Counted from the stretch's first letter, positions 1 through 7,503 are shown. The stretch is DNA of 10,980 nt from Treponema sp. UBA3662 (GCA_002373205.1 DFJV01000040.1:1-10980); one strand, 5' to 3'. The notes: generated from the letters alone by a model not told the origin. Numbers and translations are program-made.

Positions 1-125
1 TTTTAACTGTGCCCGGCACTCCGTGTCCGGTCAGCTCCTTTGCATTCCCCGCTTTCCGTGGCTTGCCCCCTTACGGGCGCGGTGCTGCGCACGCACTTCG
101 TGCCCACTCCAATCGGGGCTAGGCT
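1..125. other. GC-rich intergenic island A
   Basis: This is a markedly GC-rich stretch in otherwise AT-leaning intergenic DNA, with no credible reading frame. It contains short dyads, for example gcac-ttc-gtgc at 93-103 and a cccc/gggg-flanked segment between about 47 and 118. The run cactccaatc near 105-114 resembles ccctccaatc on the minus strand of the island at 6311-6434. Dispersed GC-rich intergenic repeats would look like this, but copy number cannot be judged from one window and the left edge is cut. No gene is seen here. Confidence 0.4.
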
Positions 126-156
126 CTATTTGCTTTACGCCTTAAAGCCAAGCTTC

Positions 157-185
157 TTGCGCTAAAAACCATTCCCTTGTAAAAT
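157..185 (+). promoter_or_regulatory. Candidate sigma70 promoter for the YwqG-like gene
   Basis: TTGCGC (157-162), a 17-base spacer, then TAAAAT (180-185). Transcription would start near 192, just upstream of the AAGGAG ribosome-binding site at 200-205. The -35 box matches only moderately, so this is a reasonable but not strong call. Confidence 0.4.
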
Positions 186-211
186 CATAAGGCATTTGCA
201 AGGAGAATTTT

Positions 212-1465
212 TTGAAAGAAGAATATTACGTAACGGTAAGAAACAATCCACTTAACCCTGCAACGCTAATAGAAAACACCGTCTTTGCCATAGACTTACT
301 TTTATTCGGGACATTTTGCTTCCTCTCTTTCTTAGACAAAGAATACATTTCCTCTTTGCTCTTTTTTGCCCTTGCCGCCACAGGACTCTTTTTGCTCTAC
401 CAAAACAACGCCCCCATTGCCCATGCAACAAAAAGAAAGGTCATCCTAAGAAAATATTTTAAAAAGTACACATTCGAATTCTCAGATCTAAGTTCCACAA
501 GCTTTTCTTTTTGCAAAACAAACCTTAATTTTTGCGGCAAAAACTTTTCAATCCCAAGCTACTATTTGGGGGCAGAATTTTTTCTAAAGCTGCTCAAAAT
601 CAAAAACTCCCCCTTTGCAACGGAAGAAGGTGTCTCCGCATTAAAACAATACATACAAGAACATGCCTGCAAAAGCGCATTGCTTTTAAAACCCAAGCCA
701 GACACAGTACCAGGCCTTACCTCTTCCAAAATAGGAGGAATACCCTACTGGCCATCTGCAAAAGAGTACCCAACCGACGAAGGGGGAAAGAAAATGCACC
801 TCCTTTGCCAGCTTAACCTAGGCGAATGCAAAGAAAGCTGCGGCTTGCTTCCCCAAAGCGGAATCCTCCAGTTCTTTATCTCACCCTCTGAAGGCGACGC
901 CTACGGAATGAACTGGGAAGCACCCACGGAACAAAAAAACTGGCGCATCGTTTTCCACAAGCAAGCAGAAGAAGGACTTTCCGCTGACCAAATCAAAGAA
1001 ATTGTGGCTCCAAAAAGCGAATATGCAGAAAGCCCCATCCTTAAAAGCACGGCACTAGAATTCTCACTGTCACCGTCCTACATAAAAAGCGACGATTACA
1101 AAATGGACCAACTTGTAAAAGATGCCGCAAAAGAAATCACCGGAAAAGATTTTGAAGGAAGCATTTACGACTTGCTTGGTTCAGAAGATATGAACATATA
1201 TGCAGCGGAAGTTTACAAGATGCTGGAAGAAACAGAAAACTACATGCTTGGCTATCCATCATTCGTTCAGTATGACGTTAGAAGCTACATGCCAAAAGAA
1301 GAAGCCGCCTACTTTGACACCCTACTTCTCCACCTTGACTCCTTAAGCGCAGACGGAAAAATCATGTGCTGGGGAGACATGGGCTGTGCAAATTTCCTTA
1401 TGAACTCGGAAGCCCTAAAAAGATGCGACTTTTCCAAAGTGTTCTATACATGGGACTGCACATAA
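212..1465 (+). CDS. Membrane-anchored YwqG/DUF1963 family protein
   Basis: This is a 417-residue protein of unknown biochemical function. From about residue 165 to the end it matches the YwqG (DUF1963) family: an SKIGGIPYWP opening, a LLCQLNL strand, a LGYPSFVQ segment, and the family-typical end WGDMGCANF...FSKVFYTWDC. Ahead of this lie two hydrophobic segments (about residues 17-40 and 45-65) and a roughly 70-residue basic/beta-like stretch (about 72-135) that could be a small PH-like domain. Plain YwqG proteins are shorter, so this looks like a membrane-tethered version with the C-terminal domain probably cytoplasmic. The start is TTG, chosen because AAGGAG sits six bases upstream and no better in-frame ATG precedes the conserved part. 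In Bacillus subtilis ywqG lies beside an LXG toxin locus, but no toxin gene is visible here. The family assignment is confident; the role is unknown. Confidence 0.85.
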   Translation: MKEEYYVTVRNNPLNPATLIENTVFAIDLLLFGTFCFLSFLDKEYISSLLFFALAATGLFLLYQNNAPIAHATKRKVILRKYFKKYTFEFSDLSSTSFSFCKTNLNFCGKNFSIPSYYLGAEFFLKLLKIKNSPFATEEGVSALKQYIQEHACKSALLLKPKPDTVPGLTSSKIGGIPYWPSAKEYPTDEGGKKMHLLCQLNLGECKESCGLLPQSGILQFFISPSEGDAYGMNWEAPTEQKNWRIVFHKQAEEGLSADQIKEIVAPKSEYAESPILKSTALEFSLSPSYIKSDDYKMDQLVKDAAKEITGKDFEGSIYDLLGSEDMNIYAAEVYKMLEETENYMLGYPSFVQYDVRSYMPKEEAAYFDTLLLHLDSLSADGKIMCWGDMGCANFLMNSEALKRCDFSKVFYTWDCT

Positions 1466-1563
1466 TGCCGCCGCCCCTATTACCGCGCACCTTACAAATC
1501 ACCTTTAAGCACCACGACCGCATACCAGACCTCACGCTACAAAAATACTCTCAAAAAAATCTG

Positions 1564-1592
1564 TTGACAAAAAAAATCCCATCCGCTATAGT
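1564..1592 (+). promoter_or_regulatory. Strong sigma70 promoter for the rtcB unit
   Basis: TTGACA (1564-1569), exactly 17 bases, then TATAGT (1587-1592), giving a predicted start near 1599. It lies 98 bases after the YwqG stop, so rtcB has its own promoter. It would give an untranslated leader of about 170 bases that also contains the mini-ORF at 1624-1686. Confidence 0.75.
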
Positions 1593-1623
1593 CTACTTAA
1601 ATTTAATTCCAAGGAGGACAGCC

Positions 1624-1686
1624 ATGACACAATTCAATAATGCAAACAAGACGGACGGGCTTGTCCTTTTGCACACAGAACGCTAA
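1624..1686 (+). CDS. 20-codon mini-ORF in the rtcB leader
   Basis: An ATG is preceded by an excellent Shine-Dalgarno sequence (AAGGAGG, 1611-1617). It opens a 20-residue peptide beginning MTQFNNANK and ending LLHTER, followed by TAA. It sits directly downstream of the strong promoter and ends 86 bases before the rtcB start. The ribosome-binding site is better than that of rtcB itself, which argues that it is translated. No codon run suggests amino-acid sensing, and no terminator lies between it and rtcB, so classic attenuation is not indicated. A weak ggac/gtcc dyad (1653-1666) lies inside it. It may be a regulatory upstream ORF or a small protein; no homolog is recognised. Confidence 0.5.
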   Translation: MTQFNNANKTDGLVLLHTER

Positions 1687-1772
1687 GCTCACGCAAAAAG
1701 CAAAGCACAAGCAAAACACGGACATCCCGCCTTTTAAAATCAAATCTAACCCTAACACACAAAAGGAATTTT

Positions 1773-2909
1773 ATGTCCGTAAAAATTAACGGTAAATATT
1801 CATCTGCCACTGTCTTTACAACAGACAATCCCCAGACGGCACTGGACAAGTACGCAAGGGTTCAGCTGGAAAACCTTTGCAACAACGAAGTTTCTTCCGA
1901 AAGCACAATCCGCGTAATGCCGGACGTTCACCCCGGAAAAGTCTGCACCATAGGCCTTACGATGACGCTAGGCAAAACAGTCATGCCCCAGCTTTTGGGA
2001 CTAGACATTGGCTGCGGAGTTACAGTTGCAAAAATTGCAGGAGTAAGAAAGGAATGGCAAAGGCTAGACAGCGTAATCCGTGGCTCAATACCAAGCGGCT
2101 TTGAAAGGCGAAAAAAAGCCCACCGCTTTGCCGCATCCATTGACCTAAAAAAGCTAGACTGCTACAGCCACCTGCAAAAAGATGCAGTCCTCCTAAGCCT
2201 TGGCACTCTTGGCGGGGGAAACCATTTTATAGAAGTAGACACAGACTCAGAAGGAGGCTTTTACCTTATGGTCCATTCGGGAAGCAGAAGCCTTGGAGCG
2301 GAACTTTCCACCTGGTTCCAAAACGCCGGCCACAGGCAGCTTTTGCAAAAAGGAAGGGAAGTCCCCTACGAGCTAACCTATCTGGAAGGAAGCCTAATGC
2401 AGTCCTACCTTGAAGACCTAAAAATTGCCCAGGACTTTGCAAGGCAAAACAGGATGGCAATCATAAGCGACATTTGCAAGGGCATGAAGTGGAAAACAGA
2501 AGACATCTTTGAAAGCGTCCACAACTACGTGGATTTTTCCCAAAGCATCCCAATCCTAAGGAAAGGGGCAATCTCCGCAAAAAAAGACCAGCGAGTTGTC
2601 ATACCAGCAAACATGAAGGAGGGAGCCATAATAGGACTTGGCAAGGGAAACGCCGAATGGAATTTTTCCGCACCCCACGGTTCAGGAAGGATTTTTAAAA
2701 GGGACGACGTAAAAAAGAATTTTACGGTAAGCGCCTTCAAAAAAGAAATGAAGGGCATATATTCATCCTGCATAGAAAAGGGAACTTTGGACGAAGCCCC
2801 CTTTGCATACCGGCCAATTCAAGAAATAGAGCATGCACTGGAGCCTTCTGTTCAAATAGAAAAAATCATCCGCCCAGTCTACAACTTTAAGGCAGGAGAA
2901 AAAGGATAA
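1773..2909 (+). CDS. rtcB: RNA 3'-phosphate/5'-OH ligase RtcB (short class)
   Basis: RtcB joins RNA ends carrying 2',3'-cyclic phosphate or 3'-phosphate to 5'-OH ends, using GTP and Mn2+ through a histidine-guanylate intermediate. It serves in RNA repair and, in some organisms, tRNA splicing. The 378 residues carry the expected motifs: MPDVHPGK (49-56), LDIGCGV with metal ligands Asp78 and Cys81, GGGNHFIEV (His151), HSGSRSLG (His168), HNYVD (His250), and PHGSGR, whose His302 is the likely guanylated histidine. The C-terminus ends in the IIRPVYNFKA type. The protein is shorter than E. coli RtcB (408). This resembles the short RtcB forms, some of which pair with the ribosome-rescue factor PrfH, but neither prfH nor rtcA lies beside it here. 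The ATG follows AAAGGA (1762-1767). All catalytic residues look intact. Confidence 0.93.
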   Translation: MSVKINGKYSSATVFTTDNPQTALDKYARVQLENLCNNEVSSESTIRVMPDVHPGKVCTIGLTMTLGKTVMPQLLGLDIGCGVTVAKIAGVRKEWQRLDSVIRGSIPSGFERRKKAHRFAASIDLKKLDCYSHLQKDAVLLSLGTLGGGNHFIEVDTDSEGGFYLMVHSGSRSLGAELSTWFQNAGHRQLLQKGREVPYELTYLEGSLMQSYLEDLKIAQDFARQNRMAIISDICKGMKWKTEDIFESVHNYVDFSQSIPILRKGAISAKKDQRVVIPANMKEGAIIGLGKGNAEWNFSAPHGSGRIFKRDDVKKNFTVSAFKKEMKGIYSSCIEKGTLDEAPFAYRPIQEIEHALEPSVQIEKIIRPVYNFKAGEKG

Positions 2910-2914
2910 AAACC

Positions 2915-2979
2915 TGGATGGTAGTTCATAGGACGGTCGTCTTTAGTACGGTACCCTTCCATGCTCTACCATCCATTTT
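2915..2979 (+). terminator. Long hairpin after rtcB, possible terminator or structured RNA
   Basis: A perfect 10-bp inverted repeat (tggatggtag at 2915-2924, ctaccatcca at 2966-2975) encloses 41 bases and is followed by tttt. It starts six bases after the rtcB stop. The loop is larger than in most intrinsic terminators and holds smaller dyads (gac-ggtc-gtc, gtac-g-gtac). It may terminate rtcB or form a discrete structured RNA. Confidence 0.5.
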
Positions 2980-3029
2980 CTTATGGACCCCATAATATTA
3001 AATATGTAAAAAAACTCCAAACAAATAAA

Positions 3030-3058
3030 TTGAACAAACATTAAATTTGGTGTATAAT
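3030..3058 (+). promoter_or_regulatory. Sigma70 promoter for the chemoreceptor-lipoprotein unit
   Basis: TTGAAC (3030-3035), 17 bases, then a perfect TATAAT (3053-3058), giving a start near 3065. Its position rules out the upstream in-frame TTG at 3047 as the chemoreceptor start, because that codon lies inside the promoter. Confidence 0.75.
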
Positions 3059-3066
3059 CGTGCAAA

Positions 3067-3088
3067 GTCGAAAGCTCCAGTTTTCGAC
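3067..3088 (+). promoter_or_regulatory. Stem-loop at the 5' end of the chemoreceptor mRNA
   Basis: gtcgaaa (3067-3073) and tttcgac (3082-3088) form a perfect 7-bp stem with an 8-base loop, right at the predicted 5' end of the transcript. There is no U tract, so it is not a terminator. A 5' stabilising hairpin is the simplest reading. Confidence 0.4.
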
Positions 3089-3133
3089 CGGTTTAATCAT
3101 ATTACAAACAACACAACTCCAAAGGATTTTCTT

Positions 3134-5236
3134 ATGGCTATCAAGGAATTAGACAGGTTTGACACAAGCAGCAAAAGGGACATTCCAATCGTCGTAAAGC
3201 TTTTGTCGGCAATTATTTGTGCCGTCGTTTTTAGCGTAGCCGGTGTAACTGCACTTTCGCTAAAAATCTTCTCAGACGGTATGAGGGAATCAACCAACAA
3301 CGACCTTACAAAATTCTCCCAGGGCATGGATATGACCTTAAAGGACTGGAGGGCAACCTTGGAAGCAGACGTAATGCTGCTTTCAAACCGCCCCGACATT
3401 TCAAACATGGTTCAGGCAAAAGACAGCTTTGGGCTCAACACAATCATAAACTGGTCAAACGGAACGCTGGACGTTGAGCTTCTGGCTTTTACAGATGCAA
3501 AGGGAAGTGTCATATGCGGGGAAGGCGTAGCAAAGGGAAAGGATATATCTTCCATTAGTTCCGTTCAGTCAGCAATAAGGGGAATTGCAGGCTACTCCTA
3601 CGATGAAATAGGCGATATTGGCTATTCAATGATTGCAACGGCTCCAGTCCGCAACAAAGGAAAAATTGTCGGTATTGTAGTTGCCGCATATTCGTTCACC
3701 AATGACTTTCTTATTGATCAGGTGCAAAACTCCTACGGTGCAGAATGCACAATCTTTAATGGAAGCACAAGAGTCAAAACAACGATGGGCGAAAACCTCA
3801 TTGGAACAAAACTGGACAATGCAGAAATAGAAAAGATCGTCCTAAAAGACGGAAACGAATACCACGGCTACAATGAAATAAAGGGCAACAAATACATGTC
3901 CGTCTATATACCGCTTGAATCAAGCAACGGCGTCATCTCCGGCATGGCCTTTATTGCCCGCAGCATGAGCATAGTAGACTCAGTCAAGAACCACACGATG
4001 AAAATCGTAATTCCATGCGCAATCATCGTAGTCCTTCTCTTTGGATTCTTCTGCTACAGGTTCGTCCATTGGCTTATGATCCGCATTTACAACGTAACAA
4101 ACTTCCTTAAGGAATTGGAAACAGGAGACGCAGACCTTACCAAACGCTGCAAACTCTTCCTTAGGGACGAAATTGGCGACCTCATAATCCACTTTGACCT
4201 CTTCCTGGACAAACTGCAGGAAATCATGAGCGAGGTAAAGGGAACAAAGGGCGAACTTGGAGAATCCGGCCAGAAACTTTCGCTTGGAACACAGGATGCC
4301 GCAAGCGCAATCACACAAATCATTGCAAACATAGACGGCATACACAACCAAATCACCTCCCAGTCAGAAAGCGTTGCAATGACTTCTACATCCGTAAAAG
4401 ACATTTCGGACAACATCACAAACCTGGACATACTTGTAGACAACCAGACATCCGGCGTAACAGAAGCAGCCGCTGCCGTAAAAGAAATGATTGGAAACAT
4501 TGCCTACGTAAACAAGTCCGTGGAAAAAATGACGGAATCATTTAAACTGCTGGAAGAAAATTCAGAGACAGGATTTAAGAAGCAGCAGCTTGTAAACGAA
4601 AGGATTAACCAAATAGAAAGCCAGTCACAAATGCTTCAGGAAGCAAACGCCGCAATATCAAACATTGCAGAACAGACAAACCTGCTTGCCATGAATGCCG
4701 CAATTGAAGCTGCCCACGCAGGAGAGGCAGGAAAGGGTTTTGCCGTAGTTGCAGACGAAATCCGTAAGCTTTCAGAAACGTCATCCATCCAGTCAAAGAG
4801 AATCGGAGAAGAGCTTAACAACATAAAGAACTCCATCACGGAAGTTGTAACTTCATCTGACGAAGCAAGCAAGGCTCTTAACGAAGTGGCAGAAAAAATC
4901 AAAGAAACGGACCAGCTTGTAAGCCAAATCCGCTCCGCAATGGAAGAACAGAATGAAGGCTCAAAGCAGATCAGTGCATCCCTTACAAACATGAGCGAAA
5001 GCGCACAAAAGGTTCAGACTGCATCAAAGGAGATGTCCCAGCGCAACGAAAAAATCAAGGAAGAGATTCAGTCGCTGCAGGACTCAACACAGAGCATGCA
5101 AAGCGGAATGGACGAGATGGCTCATGGTGCCAGCAAAATCAACCAGACTGGTGCAGCCCTGTCAGAAATTTCAAGCGATGTTCAGAACGCAATCATAAAA
5201 ATCGGTAATCAGATTGACCTGTTTAAAACCGAATAG
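3134..5236 (+). CDS. Methyl-accepting chemotaxis protein with periplasmic Cache sensor
   Basis: This is a 700-residue transmembrane chemoreceptor that would control CheA through CheW at receptor arrays. The order is: cytoplasmic N-terminus, TM1 (about 17-43), a large periplasmic sensor (about 48-285) of Cache type, TM2 (about 289-311), HAMP (about 312-365), and a long helical signalling domain. The sensor's distal half (YGAECTIFNG...GTKL...YMSVYIPLE...GVISGMAFIARS) resembles Cache_3/Cache_2 folds. The conserved hairpin tip, EQTNLLAMNAAIEAAHAGEAGKGF onward, is at about 513-546. The C-terminus ends LFKTE, with no CheR/CheB tether pentapeptide. The ATG at 3134 follows AAAGGA (3121-3126) with seven bases between; a TTG 29 codons upstream is inside the promoter and was rejected. 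It is followed after 15 bases by a DctP lipoprotein gene, which suggests the two proteins sense the same ligand. Confidence 0.95.
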   Translation: MAIKELDRFDTSSKRDIPIVVKLLSAIICAVVFSVAGVTALSLKIFSDGMRESTNNDLTKFSQGMDMTLKDWRATLEADVMLLSNRPDISNMVQAKDSFGLNTIINWSNGTLDVELLAFTDAKGSVICGEGVAKGKDISSISSVQSAIRGIAGYSYDEIGDIGYSMIATAPVRNKGKIVGIVVAAYSFTNDFLIDQVQNSYGAECTIFNGSTRVKTTMGENLIGTKLDNAEIEKIVLKDGNEYHGYNEIKGNKYMSVYIPLESSNGVISGMAFIARSMSIVDSVKNHTMKIVIPCAIIVVLLFGFFCYRFVHWLMIRIYNVTNFLKELETGDADLTKRCKLFLRDEIGDLIIHFDLFLDKLQEIMSEVKGTKGELGESGQKLSLGTQDAASAITQIIANIDGIHNQITSQSESVAMTSTSVKDISDNITNLDILVDNQTSGVTEAAAAVKEMIGNIAYVNKSVEKMTESFKLLEENSETGFKKQQLVNERINQIESQSQMLQEANAAISNIAEQTNLLAMNAAIEAAHAGEAGKGFAVVADEIRKLSETSSIQSKRIGEELNNIKNSITEVVTSSDEASKALNEVAEKIKETDQLVSQIRSAMEEQNEGSKQISASLTNMSESAQKVQTASKEMSQRNEKIKEEIQSLQDSTQSMQSGMDEMAHGASKINQTGAALSEISSDVQNAIIKIGNQIDLFKTE

Positions 5237-5251
5237 CAAGAGGAAGCCTGT

Positions 5252-6265
5252 ATGAAAAGATTATCAAGCATAGCATTTGCAATTACTTTTTCCGCCGCAA
5301 TTTTTGTTTCCTGCACGGATAAAAATTCTGCCACAATTAAAAAGCATCCTGTAACTCTGCGCCTTTCAGAAAACCACGGTGCAGGCTACCCCACGGCTCT
5401 TGCCGACGAGGAATTTGCCCGCCTGGTGAAAGAGCAGACAGAAGGCAGGGTCGTAATAGAAGTAAGGGAAGGCGGTGCGCTTGCCCAGAATGAAGGCGAT
5501 GCCATAGAAGGCTTAAAAAACGGTGACCTGGCTTTTACAAGAGTCTCCGCATCTTCCGTAGCACCTTATGTAGACAAAATCAATGCAATTCAGTTTCCAT
5601 ATATTTACAAAAGCTCCGAGCACATGTGGAATGTTTTGAACGGCAGCATAGGACAGGAAATTCTTTCGGAAATTGAGCGCACAAGCAAAGACCTAGTTGG
5701 ACTTTGCTATTACGATGCAGGATCAAGAAACTTTTACGTAACAAAACCGGTTAATTCTGTAAGCGACATGAAGGGGTTAAGAATCCGCGTTCAAAACAGC
5801 CAACTTATGCTGGACATGTGCGAGGCTCTTGGCGCAAAAGGAGTCGTTGGCCTTAACATGACAGAAATCCGCGGTGCAATAATGAACGACATTATTGACG
5901 GTGCGGAAAACAATTTTCCGTCTTACGAAAGCAACGGCGACTACAGCATTGCCCCCTATTTTATCTTGGACTCCCACACCCGCGTTCCAGAAATTCTCAT
6001 TGCCTCAAAAAAGGTTTTGAACAGGCTGGATCCCAAGGATGTGGAAATAATCAAAAGCGTTGCAAAGCAGACACAGGAATTTGAAATTCAAAAGTGGAGA
6101 GAAAAGGAAGCTGCTTCTGAACAAATTTCAAGGCAGAACGGTTGCAAGGTAATCCAGCTTACGCCAAAGGCCTACGAAGAATTTCAAAAAGCAATGGCTC
6201 CTGTTTATGAAAAGCACGGACAAAAATACATGAGCATAATCGAAGCAATCCGCGCAACAAACTAG
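5252..6265 (+). CDS. dctP: TRAP-type (DctP family) solute-binding lipoprotein
   Basis: This is a 337-residue extracytoplasmic binding protein of the DctP/TRAP family, which usually binds organic acids and hands them to a DctQ-DctM permease. The N-terminal hydrophobic stretch ends in FVSC with Cys21 as the probable lipidated residue, so it should be membrane-anchored. Family signatures include the FPYIYKSSEHMW region (115-126), KGLRIRVQNS (174-183) with Arg179 at the position of the ligand-carboxylate-binding arginine, and IIDGAENN (214-221). The ATG follows AGAGGA (5239-5244), and the gene begins 15 bases after the chemoreceptor stop, so the two are almost certainly co-transcribed. No permease genes follow; the next gene is convergent. 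It may feed a permease encoded elsewhere or act as a ligand adaptor for the chemoreceptor. The ligand is unknown. Confidence 0.92.
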   Translation: MKRLSSIAFAITFSAAIFVSCTDKNSATIKKHPVTLRLSENHGAGYPTALADEEFARLVKEQTEGRVVIEVREGGALAQNEGDAIEGLKNGDLAFTRVSASSVAPYVDKINAIQFPYIYKSSEHMWNVLNGSIGQEILSEIERTSKDLVGLCYYDAGSRNFYVTKPVNSVSDMKGLRIRVQNSQLMLDMCEALGAKGVVGLNMTEIRGAIMNDIIDGAENNFPSYESNGDYSIAPYFILDSHTRVPEILIASKKVLNRLDPKDVEIIKSVAKQTQEFEIQKWREKEAASEQISRQNGCKVIQLTPKAYEEFQKAMAPVYEKHGQKYMSIIEAIRATN

Positions 6266-6273
6266 CAGTTAGC

Positions 6274-6302
6274 AAAAAACATGCCTGCTAAAAAAGTAGG
6301 CA
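6274..6302 (-). terminator. Probable intrinsic terminator of aroF
   Basis: On the minus strand TGCCT (6302-6298) pairs with AGGCA (6286-6282), and two further pairs continue past one A/C mismatch, around a U-rich loop. The stem is followed by six U (6279-6274). It lies about 170 bases beyond the aroF stop, so the aroF mRNA would carry the GC-rich island in its 3' UTR. The same hairpin read on the plus strand has no U tract. Confidence 0.5.
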
Positions 6303-6310
6303 CGGCAGGG

Positions 6311-6434
6311 ATTGGAGGGGCCCGCCAAAGGCGGGTTGCTGGCACCAAGCCAGCAATGAAGGCGAATGCCGGAACCCCGCAAAGCTCGTAAAAAATGGCC
6401 TCCTTGCCAAGATATGACGCGCCCTCCATGGCGC
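6311..6434. other. GC-rich island B with tandem hairpins
   Basis: This noncoding stretch lies between convergent dctP and aroF. It contains cccgcc-aaa-ggcggg (6321-6335), immediately followed by ttgctggc-accaa-gccagcaa (6336-6356, perfect 8-bp stem), and further on gcgcc-ctccat-ggcgc (6419-6434). No U tract follows on either side, so these are not ordinary terminators. The gap 6266-6468 holds this island, the hairpin at 6282-6302, and a taggac-tac-gtccta dyad (6457-6471) over the aroF stop. A dispersed intergenic repeat is the leading idea. Confidence 0.45.
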
Positions 6435-6468
6435 TTCTTGTTGGAAGTAGAGCAAGTAGGACTACGTC

Positions 6469-7503
6469 CTAAATAGACCTGTCATCAACCGCTGCAATCT
6501 TTCCAAGCTTTACCGTAAGCTCTTCAAACTGGGCAGGAGTAAGCTGCTGGGAAGCATCGCTAAGAGCCTTAGACGGATCACAGTGAACTTCAATTTCAAG
6601 GCCGTCTGCGCCAATTGCAATTGCAGCCTTTGCAAGCTCACCAACCATCCAGCGGATACCACAGGCATGGCTGGGGTCAATTACAACAGGAAGGTGGCTA
6701 ACCTTGTGCAGGTATGGAACCGCGCTAAGGTCAAGGCAGTTGCGGGTGTAGTTGTCGTAGGTACGGATTCCCCTTTCGCAAAGAATCACGTTTTCGTTTC
6801 CGTTTGCCATGATATATTCTGCGCTCATCAAAAGCTCTGTGATTGTACCGGAAAGACCGCGCTTTAGAAGAACAGGCTTTCCACACTTGCCAAGTTCCTT
6901 TAGAAGGTCAAAGTTCTGGAAATTGCGGGCACCAATCTGAATCAGGTCAACGTCGTCAAAATACTTTAGCTCAGAAATTGCCATAAGCTCTGTGCAAACA
7001 GGAAGACCGGTCTCTTTCTTTGCGGCAGAAAGAAGCTTTAGACCTTCAACCCCCATGCCCTGGAAGCTGTATGGAGAAGTGCGGGGCTTGTATGCACCAC
7101 CGCGCAAGATTCTTGCACCTGCCTTTTTTACAGCGCGGGCCGCATCCATAATCTGCTGCTCGGATTCAACGGAACAAGGGCCTGCAATAAGCGGTACAGT
7201 TTTTCCGTCGCCAATAGTGCAGGAATTTACCCCGCTCTGACCGCCGCCAATCGTAACAACAGTGTTCTGCGGATGAAAGCTGCGGCTTGCCATCTTGTAG
7301 GGGGCAGAAACACGCTCTGCAGATTCAACGATATCCTTTGCAAGAAAATCTTCCGGGTCAAGCTTGGATGTGTCTCCCAAAAGACCAATGACGGTTTTGT
7401 CCACACCTGTTGAAATGTGAACGTCAAGCCCCATTTTCTTAACGTCGCTCACAAATGAATCAACGTCTGACTTTGCAGTGTTCTTCTTTAATACGATAAT
7501 CAT
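6469..7503 (-). CDS. aroF: 3-deoxy-7-phosphoheptulonate (DAHP) synthase
   Basis: DAHP synthase condenses phosphoenolpyruvate with erythrose 4-phosphate, the first committed step of the shikimate pathway to Phe, Tyr and Trp. The 344 residues match the Thermotoga-type class: an N-terminal ferredoxin-like regulatory domain (about 1-70), then the TIM barrel. Motifs seen are AGPCSVES (Cys110, metal ligand), RGGAYKPRTSPYSFQG (134-149), QIGARNFQN (189-197), KRGL (214-217), ERGIRTYDNYTRN (243-255), DPSHACG (His279), and EVHCDP...ALSD (Glu305 and Asp316, spaced as in the known metal site). In Thermotoga the N-terminal domain mediates tyrosine feedback inhibition, so enzyme-level control is likely here too. 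The ATG at 7503 has AGGAG (7516-7512) eight bases upstream. The gene is single and monocistronic, ends 203 bases from convergent dctP, and is preceded by the attenuator at 7594-7735. Confidence 0.96.
   Translation of the reverse strand: MIIVLKKNTAKSDVDSFVSDVKKMGLDVHISTGVDKTVIGLLGDTSKLDPEDFLAKDIVESAERVSAPYKMASRSFHPQNTVVTIGGGQSGVNSCTIGDGKTVPLIAGPCSVESEQQIMDAARAVKKAGARILRGGAYKPRTSPYSFQGMGVEGLKLLSAAKKETGLPVCTELMAISELKYFDDVDLIQIGARNFQNFDLLKELGKCGKPVLLKRGLSGTITELLMSAEYIMANGNENVILCERGIRTYDNYTRNCLDLSAVPYLHKVSHLPVVIDPSHACGIRWMVGELAKAAIAIGADGLEIEVHCDPSKALSDASQQLTPAQFEELTVKLGKIAAVDDRSI

Noticed and set aside
1366..1686. 106-codon plus-strand frame overlapping the end of the YwqG gene
   Set aside because: Only its last 20 codons have a ribosome-binding site. 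The upstream part is an out-of-frame shadow of the conserved YwqG C-terminus and crosses the rtcB promoter.
1773..2909. PrfH-RtcB2 ribosome-rescue system
   Set aside because: RtcB is of the short type, but no release-factor-like gene is adjacent in the window, so the system cannot be claimed.
3047..3133. N-terminal extension of the chemoreceptor from a TTG start
   Set aside because: The codon lies just upstream of a perfect -10 box and before the predicted transcription start. The ATG at 3134 has a proper ribosome-binding site.
3980..4500. Two antisense frames of 123 and 137 codons inside the chemoreceptor
   Set aside because: They lie opposite conserved chemoreceptor sequence, have no ribosome-binding site, and match nothing recognisable.
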